64,000 nucleotides of DNA from DASUXA01 sp036378155 (GTDB lineage Bacteria > Actinomycetota > Actinomycetes > Mycobacteriales > Micromonosporaceae): the NCBI GenBank assembly GCA_036378155.1, contig DASUXA010000007.1:19426-83425 (forward strand), in the 5' to 3' direction. The notes under the pieces were generated by a model, which was not told the origin of the DNA, ran no database searches, and saw nothing but the letters and a program-made list of their open reading frames with translations. Made by a program: the position numbers and the translations under genes. Each line of letters starts with the position of its first letter. Positions within the stretch are counted from its first letter, which is position 1. Shown one piece after another: positions 18,902-26,479 of this stretch.

Positions 18902-19663
18902 TCAGCGCACCGGGTACCCGGCGGCGCGCAGCGCCTGCTTCACCTCGCCGATCGTCACCTGTCCGAAGTGGAAGACGCTCGCCGCCAGTACCGCGTCGGC
19001 ACCCGCCCCGACCGCCGGCGGGAAGTCCTCGGCACGACCCGCGCCGCCCGAGGCGATCACCGGTACCCGTACCACCGCCCGCACCGCCGCGATCATCTCC
19101 AGGTCGAACCCGGCGCGCGTGCCGTCGGCGTCCATCGAGTTCAGCAGGATCTCCCCCGCGCCGAGCTTCGCGCCCCGCGCCGCCCACTCGACCGCGTCGA
19201 GACCCGCGCCGCGCCGACCGCCGTGCGTGGTCACCTCGAAGCCGCTCGGCATCGCCGGGGCGCGCCGCGCGTCCACCGACAGCACGAGCACCTGCGAACC
19301 GAACCGCTCGGCGATCTGTTCGATCAACTCCGGTCGGGCGATCGCGGCGGTGTTCACCCCGACCTTGTCCGCGCCGGCACGCAGCAGCGCGTCGACATCA
19401 GACACCGAGCGGACGCCGCCGCCCACCGTCAACGGGATGAACACCGACTCGGCGGTGCGCCGGACCACGTCCAACATCGTGGACCGGCCCTCGCTGGACG
19501 CCGTGACGTCCAGAAACGTCAATTCGTCGGCGCCCGCCGCGTCGTACACGGCAGCCAGCTCGACCGGATCGCCGGCGTCGCGCAAATTGACGAAGTTGAC
19601 GCCCTTCACCACCCGACCGGCGGCCACGTCCAGGCACGGGATCACGCGCACCGCCAGGGTCAT
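18902..19663 (-). CDS. hisF: Imidazole glycerol phosphate synthase, cyclase subunit
   Basis: A 253-residue (beta-alpha)8 barrel that uses ammonia from HisH to convert PRFAR to imidazole glycerol phosphate and AICAR. The two catalytic aspartates are visible: D in VIPCLDVAAGRVVKG near residue 11 and D in LLNSMDADGTRAGFD near residue 130. Phosphate-binding loops GGGVRSV and SGGAGRAEDF are present. It is the last gene of the his operon, starting 4 bp before the end of the priA gene (stop at 19660), so the two are translationally coupled. Confidence 0.97.
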   Translation of the reverse strand: MTLAVRVIPCLDVAAGRVVKGVNFVNLRDAGDPVELAAVYDAAGADELTFLDVTASSEGRSTMLDVVRRTAESVFIPLTVGGGVRSVSDVDALLRAGADKVGVNTAAIARPELIEQIAERFGSQVLVLSVDARRAPAMPSGFEVTTHGGRRGAGLDAVEWAARGAKLGAGEILLNSMDADGTRAGFDLEMIAAVRAVVRVPVIASGGAGRAEDFPPAVGAGADAVLAASVFHFGQVTIGEVKQALRAAGYPVR

Positions 19664-20460
19664 GCCGACACGCCTCCCCCGCCGCTCAGATCGACCTCGC
19701 CGTTCGCGACCGCCGGGCTCCGCTCCGCCGCGCTCCCCCCGCTCGCACCCAGGACAGCCAGGGCGTCGCGCACCGTGAACGCCCCGGCGTACAGCGCCTT
19801 CCCGGTGATCACGCCCTCCACCCCGACCGGTTCCAGGGCAGCCAGCGCCTGCAGGTCGTCCAGCGTGGACACCCCGCCGGAGGCGATCACCGGGGCGTGT
19901 GTCGCCGCGCACACCGCGCGCAGCAGGTCCAGGTTCGGACCGGACAGCGTGCCGTCGCGACGGATGTCGGTCACCACGTACCGGGCGCAGCCGGCGGCGT
20001 CCAACCGGGCGAGCACCTCGAACAGGTCGCCGCCGTCGCGGGTCCAACCCCGCGCCGCCAACGTCCGACCCCGGACGTCCAGTCCGACCGCCACACGGTC
20101 GCCGTACTCGGCGACGACCCGGTCGCACCACGCCGGGTCCTCCAGCGCGGCGGTACCCAGGTTCACCCGCGCCGCCCCGGTACCCAGCGCGGCGGCAAGC
20201 GACTCGTCGTCGCGGATTCCGCCGGACAACTCGACCTTCACGTCGAGCCGCCCGACCACCTCGGCCAGCAGGTCCGCGTTCGAGCCGCGACCGAACGCCG
20301 CGTCCAGGTCGACCAGGTGGATCCATTCCGCGCCGTCCGCCTGCCAGGCCAACGCCGCCTCCAGCGGGTCGCCGTACCGGGTTTCGCTGTCCGACGCGCC
20401 CTGGGTCAGCCGTACCGCCTGGCCGTTGGCGACGTCGACAGCGGGCAGCAGAGTGAGCAT
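19660..20460 (-). CDS. priA: Bifunctional HisA/TrpF isomerase (PriA)
   Basis: A 266-residue barrel that isomerises ProFAR in histidine synthesis. In actinobacteria lacking trpF it also isomerises phosphoribosyl anthranilate. The catalytic aspartates sit in LLPAVDVANGQAVRL and in VVTDIRRDGTLSGPN. Two ATGs lie in tandem; the second (20460) is 5 nt from GGAGG and gives the usual MLTLLPAVD start, while the first (20463) overlaps the upstream stop as ATGA. The last 26 residues (from about GGSAAERSPAVANGE) are not part of the barrel. They are encoded by a roughly 50-bp sequence that recurs between mraY and murF, so the C-terminus appears to have been extended by a repeat element. Confidence 0.95.
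   Translation of the reverse strand: MLTLLPAVDVANGQAVRLTQGASDSETRYGDPLEAALAWQADGAEWIHLVDLDAAFGRGSNADLLAEVVGRLDVKVELSGGIRDDESLAAALGTGAARVNLGTAALEDPAWCDRVVAEYGDRVAVGLDVRGRTLAARGWTRDGGDLFEVLARLDAAGCARYVVTDIRRDGTLSGPNLDLLRAVCAATHAPVIASGGVSTLDDLQALAALEPVGVEGVITGKALYAGAFTVRDALAVLGASGGSAAERSPAVANGEVDLSGGGGVSA
19689..19738 (-). repeat. Dispersed repeat, copy 1 (inside priA 3' end)
   Basis: This segment begins CCGTTCGCGAC on the plus strand and matches the one at about 49147-49196 at roughly 42 of 50 positions without gaps. Here it lies inside the coding end of priA and supplies its C-terminal residues. Confidence 0.65.
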
Positions 20461-20786
20461 CATGTCCTCCGGTCGAGGCTGAGCACGACGAGTGCGGGCG
20501 CGGCGACCGCGACCACCGCGGTCAACGCGATCCGGGTGGCCAGCGGGTCGGTGTACCGCCAGATCGCGGCGAGCACCACGAGCGCGGCGACGCTGATGGC
20601 GGCCCGCTGGGCGCGGCTGCGCCGGGCGAACATCCGACCGGTGCGCCGGTCGGGCAGTCTCGGTCGCAGCCGGCGCGCGAGCGCCCTGCGACGCTCGCGT
20701 CGAGCCACCGCACGTTGCCGGGCAGCCCGCGCCTTGTCCGCCTCGGCCAGCCGCGCCGCACGGCGCCGCGCCCGCTCCTTGCTCAT
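20460..20786 (-). CDS. Small conserved membrane protein in the his operon
   Basis: A 108-residue protein. Its first 55 residues are extremely basic (SKERARRRAARLAEADK and many further Arg), followed by two hydrophobic stretches (about 62-77 and 83-100) that should span the membrane. I do not recognise a function. The ATG at 20786 has GGGAG 6 nt upstream. A GTG at 20801 overlapping the hisH stop is the alternative. It lies between hisH and priA with overlaps on both sides, so it is cotranscribed with histidine genes. Similar small membrane proteins occur at this place in other actinobacterial his operons. Confidence 0.75.
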   Translation of the reverse strand: MSKERARRRAARLAEADKARAARQRAVARRERRRALARRLRPRLPDRRTGRMFARRSRAQRAAISVAALVVLAAIWRYTDPLATRIALTAVVAVAAPALVVLSLDRRT

Positions 20787-20797
20787 CGCCGCTCCCG

Positions 20798-21412
20798 TCA
20801 CACCAACGTCCGCACCCAGGAGCGCAGCAGCGCCGCGCCCGCGTCACCGGACTTCTCCGGGTGGAACTGGGTGGCGGCCAGCGCGCCGGTTTCGACCGCC
20901 GCCACGAACGGCTCGCCGTGGGTGGCGACGGTGACCAGACCCTGCTCCGCCGACGGAGCGGCGGCGTACGAGTGTACGAAGTAGAACCTGATGTCGGCGT
21001 CCAGCCCGGCGAACAGCGTCGACCCGGCGGGCGGTCGTACCGTGTTCCAGCCCATGTGCGGCACCCGGTCGGCGCGCAGCCGTCGCACCGCGCCGGGCAG
21101 CAACCCGAGCCCGGCGGTCGTCACGCCGTGCTCCTCGCCGCGTTCGAACAGCACCTGCATGCCCACGCAGATGCCGAGCACCGGCGCATTCCTCGCCACC
21201 CGCTCGGTGATCACGTCCCGCGCGCCCACCGCGTCGATGCCCACCACGCACGCCGCGTACGCGCCGACACCCGGTACCACCAGGCCGTCCGCGCGTCGGG
21301 CGGCGGCTAGGTCCGCGGTGACCTCGACGTCGGCGCCGACTCGCGCCAGCGCCCGCTCGGCGGAGCGCAGGTTGCCCGACCCGTAGTCGAGGACCACGAC
21401 CCGTGGGCTCAT
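20798..21412 (-). CDS. hisH: Imidazole glycerol phosphate synthase, glutamine amidotransferase subunit
   Basis: A 204-residue class I glutaminase that hands ammonia to HisF. The nucleophile is C82 in LGICVGMQVLF, and the His-Glu pair is in TQFHPEKSG near residue 185. DYGSGNLRSAERAL opens the fold and GWNTV is the HisH-specific contact. The ATG at 21412 overlaps the stop of the preceding 56-residue membrane protein gene by 4 bp. With hisF two genes downstream, the synthase heterodimer is complete. Confidence 0.97.
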   Translation of the reverse strand: MSPRVVVLDYGSGNLRSAERALARVGADVEVTADLAAARRADGLVVPGVGAYAACVVGIDAVGARDVITERVARNAPVLGICVGMQVLFERGEEHGVTTAGLGLLPGAVRRLRADRVPHMGWNTVRPPAGSTLFAGLDADIRFYFVHSYAAAPSAEQGLVTVATHGEPFVAAVETGALAATQFHPEKSGDAGAALLRSWVRTLV

Positions 21413-21579
21413 GACCGCCCCGGTACCAGCCACAGCAGACCGCCTGCCACGGCGACCAGGCTCAGCACGCCGACCAGCGCGACGACCACCTTCGACGCGC
21501 CCTGCTTGTACATCGACCAGCACCCGCCGGCCAGCAGCCCGCCGATCGCGAACAGCACCACGGGCAGCGCGGAGCCCAT
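21409..21579 (-). CDS. 56-residue membrane protein in the his operon
   Basis: A short gene between hisB and hisH whose start codon overlaps the hisB stop (TGATG) and whose stop overlaps the hisH start (ATGA). The product has two hydrophobic helices (about residues 4-20 and 29-52) separated by a short loop SMYKQGASK, and ends in WLVPGRS. No function is known to me. Overlaps at both ends and high third-position GC make it very likely to be translated. Confidence 0.72.
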   Translation of the reverse strand: MGSALPVVLFAIGGLLAGGCWSMYKQGASKVVVALVGVLSLVAVAGGLLWLVPGRS

Positions 21580-22184
21580 CAGAGCACGCCCTTCGTGCTC
21601 GGTACCCCGCCCGACCGCGGGTCCGGCTCGACCGCCTCGCGCAGCGCCCGTGCCACCGCCTTGAACTGCGCCTCGACCACGTGGTGCGCGTCGGGGACGC
21701 TGCCGGCACGCGCGGCACGCAGCACCGACACGTGCAGGGTGAGCCGGGCGGCGTGCCCGAACGACTCCCAGATGTGGCGGGTCAGGCTGGTCGGGTAGAC
21801 CGGCCCGATGTACGGGGCGAGCGGCGGCTCGTCGTGCACCACGTACGGCCGACCGGACAGGTCGACCACCGCCTGGGCCAGCACCTCGTCGAGCGGGATC
21901 AGGGCGCTGCCGTACCGGCGGATGCCGACCTTGTCGCCGAGCGCGGCGGCGAACGCCGCGCCCAAGGCGAGGGCGGTGTCCTCGACCGTGTGGTGCGCGT
22001 CGATCTCCAGGTCGCCGGCGGTGTGTACGGTCAGCCCGAACCCGCCGTGCTTGGCGATCTGGTTCAGCATGTGGTCGAAGAAACCGATGCCGGTGGCGAT
22101 GTCGGCGGGTCCGCCGTCCAGGTCGAGGACGACCCGGACCTTGGTCTCGCCGGTCGACCGGTCCACGGTCGCGGTACGACTCAT
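21579..22184 (-). CDS. hisB: Imidazoleglycerol-phosphate dehydratase
   Basis: A 201-residue single-function dehydratase that converts imidazole glycerol phosphate to imidazole acetol phosphate. The two metal-binding motifs are present: FFDHMLNQIAKHG with DAHHTVEDTALALG, and HIWESFGHAAR with DAHHVVEAQFKA. The duplicated fold uses these histidines for two Mn2+ ions. There is no phosphatase domain, so histidinol phosphatase must be encoded elsewhere. The ATG overlaps the hisC stop. Confidence 0.97.
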   Translation of the reverse strand: MSRTATVDRSTGETKVRVVLDLDGGPADIATGIGFFDHMLNQIAKHGGFGLTVHTAGDLEIDAHHTVEDTALALGAAFAAALGDKVGIRRYGSALIPLDEVLAQAVVDLSGRPYVVHDEPPLAPYIGPVYPTSLTRHIWESFGHAARLTLHVSVLRAARAGSVPDAHHVVEAQFKAVARALREAVEPDPRSGGVPSTKGVL

Positions 22185-23245
22185 GTCAGCTCCCTGATCG
22201 CGGTGAGGAACGCGTCGGTCTCCTCCGGCGTGCCCGCGGTCACCCGCAGCCACCCGGGCAGCCCGACGTCGCGGACGAGCACGCCGCGGTCCAGCAGCGA
22301 GCGCCAGGTCGCCGCCTGGTCGGTGAAGCGTCCGAACAGGACGAAGTTGGCGTCGCTGTCGGCGACGGACAGCCCGAGCGCGCGCAGTTCGACGACGATC
22401 CGGTCGCGCTGCCGCTTGATCTTGTCGACGGTCGCCAGCAGGGTCGCCGCGTGCTCGAGCGCGGCGCGCGCCGCCGCCTGGGTCAACGTGGACAGGTGGT
22501 ACGGCAGCCGGACCAGCTGGACGGCGTCCACGACCTCAGCCGAGGCGGCGAGGTACCCGAGCCGCACCCCGGCGAACGCGAACGCCTTGCTCATGGTGCG
22601 GGTGACCACCAGCCGGGGGTACCGGTCGAGCAGGGTCAGCGCGCTGCGTGTGCCGGGTCGGGCGAACTCGGCGTACGCCTCGTCGACCACCACCATGCCG
22701 GGCGCGGTCGCCAGCACCGCCTCGACCACGTCCAGCGGCAGCGCGGTGCCGGTCGGGTTGTTCGGCGAGCACAGGAACACCACGTCCGGGCGGTGCTCGC
22801 GGACCTGGGCGGCGGCGTCGTCGGCGGTCAACCGGAACGCGTCGTCTCGCCGACCCGGGATCCAACGGGTCCCGGTGGCGACGCACAGCAACGGGTGCAT
22901 CGAGTACGCCGGGGTGAACCCGAGCGCGCTGCGACCCGGACCGCCGAACACCTGCAGCAGCTGCTGCTGTACCTCGTTCGAACCGTTCGCCGCCCACACC
23001 CGGTCGACGGTCAGCCCGTGCCCGAGGTACCCGGCGAGATCCGCGCGCAGGGCGACCGCGTCGCGGTCCGGGTACCGGTTGAGCTCGCGCAACGTCGCGC
23101 CCAACGCCTTGTCGACAGCCGACACCACGTCGTCCGGCACCGGGTAGGAATTCTCGTTGGTGTTCAGTCGCACCGGCACGTCGAGCTGGGGCGCGCCGTA
23201 CGGACGCAGCCCGCGCAGGTCGGCGCGGATCGGCAGAGCGCTCAC
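22181..23245 (-). CDS. hisC: Histidinol-phosphate aminotransferase
   Basis: A 354-residue class I/II aminotransferase that transfers an amino group from glutamate to imidazole acetol phosphate. The N-terminal LNTNENSYPVP, the NNPTGT loop (CSPNNPTGTALP), the VVDEAYAEF segment and the pyridoxal-binding lysine in TRTMSKAFAFAGVRLGY are all intact. The GTG start overlaps the hisD stop by 4 bp (GTGA), as usual in this operon. The length is typical. Confidence 0.97.
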   Translation of the reverse strand: MSALPIRADLRGLRPYGAPQLDVPVRLNTNENSYPVPDDVVSAVDKALGATLRELNRYPDRDAVALRADLAGYLGHGLTVDRVWAANGSNEVQQQLLQVFGGPGRSALGFTPAYSMHPLLCVATGTRWIPGRRDDAFRLTADDAAAQVREHRPDVVFLCSPNNPTGTALPLDVVEAVLATAPGMVVVDEAYAEFARPGTRSALTLLDRYPRLVVTRTMSKAFAFAGVRLGYLAASAEVVDAVQLVRLPYHLSTLTQAAARAALEHAATLLATVDKIKRQRDRIVVELRALGLSVADSDANFVLFGRFTDQAATWRSLLDRGVLVRDVGLPGWLRVTAGTPEETDAFLTAIRELT

Positions 23246-24585
23246 GAGGCTCCACCTTCGAAGCGGATCGCCACCGCCTGCCCGTGCGCGGGCAGATCCT
23301 CGGCGTTGGCGAGCGCGACCACGTGCCCGGCGACGTCGCGCAGCGCCGCCTCGTCGTACTCGACGAGCTGCTGCCCGCGCAGGAACGTCTGTACCGACAG
23401 ACCCGACGAGTGCCGCGCGCAGCCGCCGGTGGGCAGCACGTGGTTGGAGCCGGCGCAGTAGTCGCCGAGCGACACCGGCGCGTACGGACCGACGAAGATC
23501 GCCCCGGCGCTGCGCACCCGTTCGGCGACGGCGCGCGCGTCGCGGGTCTGGATCTCCAGGTGCTCGGCGGCGTATCCGTCCACCACCCGTATCCCCTGGT
23601 CCACGTCGGCGACCAGGACGACCGCCGACTGCGAGCCGGTGAGCGCGGCGGTGATCCGCTCGCTGTGCTTGGTCGCGGCGACCTGCACCGCCAGTTCCGC
23701 CTCGACCGCCTCGACCAACGTCTCGGACGGGGTGACCAGCACGCTCGCCGCGAGCGGGTCGTGTTCGGCCTGGCTGATCAGGTCGGCGGCGACGTGTCGC
23801 GGGTCGGCGGTGTCGTCGGCGAGGATCGCGATCTCGGTGGGACCCGCCTCCGCGTCGATCCCGACCACGCCGCGTACCAGCCGCTTGGCGGCGGTCACCC
23901 AGACGTTGCCCGGCCCGGTCACCACGTCGACCGGTCGGCACTCCTCGCTCGCGTGCGGGTCGGACCCCGCCGAGCCGTACGCGAACATCGCGATCGCCTG
24001 CGCGCCGCCCACCGCGTACACCTCGTCGACGCCGAGCAGGGCGCACGCGGCGAGCACCAACGGGTGCGGCAGACCGGTCGCCTTCTGCGGGGGGCTGGCG
24101 ACGGCGAGCGAGGCGACGCCCGCGACCTGGGCGGGCACCACGTTCATCACCACGCTGGACGGGTACACGGCGAGCCCGCCCGGCACGTACAGCCCGACCC
24201 GACCGACCGGCTGCCAACGCTGGGTCACGGTGCCGCCGGGTACCACCTCGGTGGTTACCGGCTGGCGGCGCTGCGCGGCGTGGACCGTCCGCGACCGGTC
24301 GATCGCCACCTCGAGCGCGGCTCGTACCTGCGGGTCGAGCGCGGCGAGCGCGTCGGCGAGGGCGGCGTCCGGTACCCGGAGCCGAGGCAGGTCGACGCCG
24401 TCGAAGCGCCGGGTCGCCTCGCGGATCGCGTCCGCGCCCCGGTCCCGGACGTCCTCGACGACCGGTCGGACGGCGTCCATCGCGGCGGCGACGTCGACGG
24501 CGGCGCGGGGCAGCAGACGATGAGCCCGCTCGCCGCCCGCCGACTGGGGTCCACCGGAAGAGCGCAGGTCGATGCGGGTCAGCAC
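23242..24585 (-). CDS. hisD: Histidinol dehydrogenase
   Basis: A 447-residue zinc enzyme that oxidises histidinol to histidine with two NAD+. The signature region TGPGNVWVTAAKRLV, the zinc/substrate motif AEHLEIQTRD and GSNHVLPTGG are present. It is the first gene of the operon. I chose GTG at 24585, giving the family start VLTRIDLR, over the GTG at 24603. It has no ribosome site, but TAGACT lies 7 nt upstream, so the operon message is probably leaderless. hisG, hisE, hisI and hisN are not in this window. Confidence 0.95.
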   Translation of the reverse strand: MLTRIDLRSSGGPQSAGGERAHRLLPRAAVDVAAAMDAVRPVVEDVRDRGADAIREATRRFDGVDLPRLRVPDAALADALAALDPQVRAALEVAIDRSRTVHAAQRRQPVTTEVVPGGTVTQRWQPVGRVGLYVPGGLAVYPSSVVMNVVPAQVAGVASLAVASPPQKATGLPHPLVLAACALLGVDEVYAVGGAQAIAMFAYGSAGSDPHASEECRPVDVVTGPGNVWVTAAKRLVRGVVGIDAEAGPTEIAILADDTADPRHVAADLISQAEHDPLAASVLVTPSETLVEAVEAELAVQVAATKHSERITAALTGSQSAVVLVADVDQGIRVVDGYAAEHLEIQTRDARAVAERVRSAGAIFVGPYAPVSLGDYCAGSNHVLPTGGCARHSSGLSVQTFLRGQQLVEYDEAALRDVAGHVVALANAEDLPAHGQAVAIRFEGGAS

Positions 24586-24592
24586 TCGTGCA

Positions 24593-24598
24593 AGTCTA
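24593..24598 (-). promoter_or_regulatory. hisD: -10 box (TAGACT) of the his operon, leaderless
   Basis: TAGACT matches TANNNT and ends 7 nt before the hisD GTG. That puts the transcription start at or next to the start codon. No convincing -35 hexamer is seen. Confidence 0.5.
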
Positions 24599-24687
24599 GG
24601 CACCTCGGCTCACCGACCGACCGGCGCGCCCACTGGCCGGGATCACCGCCGCGCCGCTGCGGCCGCCGCGGAACGGAGCGGGCGGAG

Positions 24688-24726
24688 CTTCCCACGGCGT
24701 CTTCCCACGGCGTCTTCCCACGGCGT
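24688..24726. repeat. 13-bp tandem repeat, three perfect copies
   Basis: The unit CTTCCCACGGCGT is repeated exactly at 24688-24700, 24701-24713 and 24714-24726. It lies in non-coding sequence. Confidence 0.85.
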
Positions 24727-24754
24727 CGAGGTGTGCCGGTTGAGGTCCACAACG

Positions 24755-24778
24755 CTGGTGATGGACGTACATCACCAG
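24755..24778. promoter_or_regulatory. 24-bp inverted repeat (CTGGTGATG / CATCACCAG)
   Basis: Nine-base arms at 24755-24763 and 24770-24778 are perfectly complementary around a 6-bp centre, GACGTA. The symmetry and size fit a dimeric repressor site; as RNA it would form a stable hairpin. It lies about 180 bp from the LON-domain gene and 170 bp from hisD. Confidence 0.5.
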
Positions 24779-24852
24779 GGAGGTACACGAGACACTCACC
24801 GCGCTGGTGCGCCACCCACCGGTCTCACCACCCAGCCGCGCGGACGAGGGCA

Positions 24853-24897
24853 GCGACCGTCACCCGCCCGCCCGGCGACCGTCACCCGCCCCGCCCG
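24853..24897. repeat. 22-bp tandem duplication
   Basis: Two adjacent copies start with GCGACCGTCACCCGCC at 24853 and 24875. The second copy has one extra C. The sequence is non-coding. Confidence 0.7.
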
Positions 24898-24958
24898 GGC
24901 AGCGCCGTCGGACAAACGCCCGCGCGGCGCACCGACGAGGTTCCGCTACGCTCGACCC

Positions 24959-25636
24959 GTGACCTCCGGGCTGCCCCTGTTCCCCTTGGGCACGGTGCTG
25001 TTTCCGGGACTGGTGCTGCCGCTGCACATCTTCGAGCCGCGGTACCGCGCGCTGGTACGCGACCTGGAAACCCTGCCGGAGGGTGTGGCGCGCGAGTTCG
25101 GCGTGGTCGCCATCCAGCGGGGCTGGGAGGTCGACAACCACAGCGCGGCGCTGAGCCTGCACGAGATCGGATGTACCGCGCAGGTGCGGCAGATCAGCCG
25201 GCTCGACGACGGCGGCTTCGACATCGTCACGGTCGGGCGGCGGCGGTTCCGGGTACTGGAGATCGACACGCACAGCCAGCCGTACCTGACCGCACGGGTC
25301 GAGTGGCTGCCCGACGAACTCGGCGACCCGGGCGAGGCGGAGCGGCTGGCGCCGGTCGTGCTGGCGCTGTTCCAGAACTATCTCGCCCTGGTACGCACCC
25401 AGCCCGGACTGCCCGGCGAACAGGTGCCCGACGAGCCGACCCTGCTGTCCCACCTGGTCGCGGCGACCGCGACGCTCGCCGTGCCGGACCGGCAGCGGCT
25501 GCTCGCCGCGGCGGACACCGTGGAGCGGCTGCGCACCGAGCGCAGGCTGCTCACCCGCGAGGTGGGGCTGCTGCGCCGGATCCGGGCGGTACCGGCGTCG
25601 TTGGCCGATCTCGCGTCGCCGACCAGTCCGAACTGA
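24959..25636 (+). CDS. LON substrate-binding-domain protein
   Basis: A 225-residue protein consisting of the LON N-terminal (PUA-like) domain without the AAA or protease parts. LFPLGTVLFPGLVLPLHIFEPRYR is the domain signature, and a helical C-terminal part (about 120-225) follows. Stand-alone LON-domain proteins are common in actinobacteria and have no settled role; peptide or damaged-protein binding is the usual suggestion. The GTG at 24959 follows a TACGCT -10 box (24947-24952) by 6 nt with no ribosome site, so it is probably leaderless. The 3' end overlaps the convergent DUF2567-type gene by 86 bp. Confidence 0.87.
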   Translation: MTSGLPLFPLGTVLFPGLVLPLHIFEPRYRALVRDLETLPEGVAREFGVVAIQRGWEVDNHSAALSLHEIGCTAQVRQISRLDDGGFDIVTVGRRRFRVLEIDTHSQPYLTARVEWLPDELGDPGEAERLAPVVLALFQNYLALVRTQPGLPGEQVPDEPTLLSHLVAATATLAVPDRQRLLAAADTVERLRTERRLLTREVGLLRRIRAVPASLADLASPTSPN

Positions 25637-26423
25637 CCTCCGGCGGGGCGCTCGGGTTCGGTACCGGCACCGCCTCGCCCCGCTCGCCCGGATCGTCGTC
25701 TTCGCCCGGCGAGGTGTTCAGGGAGGCGCTCGGCGAGAAGCCGGCGAGCAGGGCGTACACCAGGGTCGCGGCGATCGCCTCGCTCAGCACGTCGCCTCGG
25801 GCGAGCGGCAGCCACCCGTGCCACAGCCCGACCCGTTGTACCCGCAGCCCGACCGGGCGGGAGAACCTGCTGCCGACCGGCGCGTGCTGAAGCAGGTCGT
25901 GGTAGTGGCTGAGCCCGAGGTGACTGCCGAGCCACCACGCCACCACCCCGCCGAACGCCGAGCCCAGGGTGAGCCCGACGAGCAGCACCGGGCCGCGATG
26001 GCGGCGCAGCAGCGCCCAGACCAGCAGCGCGGCGAGCGCGCCGACCGCGACGGTGAGCAGGATGTACCAGCCCTCGTCGGCGATGTACTGCTCCGGCTGC
26101 GGGTCGGCGAGCATCGGCCCGTCGCTGGTCATCTCGATCGGTACGCGGGGCGCCGCGACCGACCACAGCCAGCCGAGCGGCAGTCCGAGTACCGCCAGCC
26201 CGGCGACCACTCCGAGCGCGACCAGCGGATCGGCGAACCGGCGGCGACCGGTCGACGGCTCCGAGGCGGGTGCCGGCTCGCTCAGCGCCTCGTCGGCTGC
26301 CGCGTCCGGTGCTGCCTCGCCCGGCTGCGAGGCGGTGGCCGCCTCGCCCGGGGCGGGGTCGGCGTCAGGCGGCGCGCCCTCCCGGGCGTCGTGCTGTTGC
26401 TCTTCAGGCGCGGTACTGCTCAC
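25551..26423 (-). CDS. DUF2567-type membrane protein
   Basis: A 290-residue protein. A hydrophilic, Ala/Glu/Pro-rich N-terminus (1-65) is followed by four predicted membrane helices (about 68-92, 122-142, 148-166 and 208-228) and a disordered acidic and proline-rich tail. The segment between helices 1 and 2 (PIEMTSDGPMLADPQPEQYIADEGWY) resembles the actinobacterial DUF2567 family, which is only known as a conserved membrane protein. It lies 56 bp downstream of dnaE in the same direction. The tail is antisense to the end of the LON-domain gene. Confidence 0.72.
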   Translation of the reverse strand: MSSTAPEEQQHDAREGAPPDADPAPGEAATASQPGEAAPDAAADEALSEPAPASEPSTGRRRFADPLVALGVVAGLAVLGLPLGWLWSVAAPRVPIEMTSDGPMLADPQPEQYIADEGWYILLTVAVGALAALLVWALLRRHRGPVLLVGLTLGSAFGGVVAWWLGSHLGLSHYHDLLQHAPVGSRFSRPVGLRVQRVGLWHGWLPLARGDVLSEAIAATLVYALLAGFSPSASLNTSPGEDDDPGERGEAVPVPNPSAPPEVSSDWSATRDRPTTPVPPGSGAAAPPRG

Positions 26424-26479
26424 CGCGCGATCCTTTCACGACCCGCCGCCGTACCGCCGCCCGCGTCCGTCGCTGTGGC

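Larger units (their letters stand above)
24604..24946. other. Repeat-rich intergenic region between hisD and the LON-domain gene
   Basis: This divergent gap of about 370 bp contains no convincing gene. It holds three perfect tandem 13-bp units, a 24-bp inverted repeat and a 22-bp tandem duplication, each listed separately. Leaderless -10 boxes lie at both ends. Confidence 0.6.

Noticed and set aside
19687..19745. The PriA C-terminal extension as a functional domain
   Set aside because: It matches a non-coding repeat elsewhere in the window, so it is better explained as translated repeat sequence.
24604..24958. N-terminal extension of the LON-domain protein from 24572
   Set aside because: The extra region crosses non-coding repeats and the inverted repeat, and the family homology begins right at the GTG at 24959.
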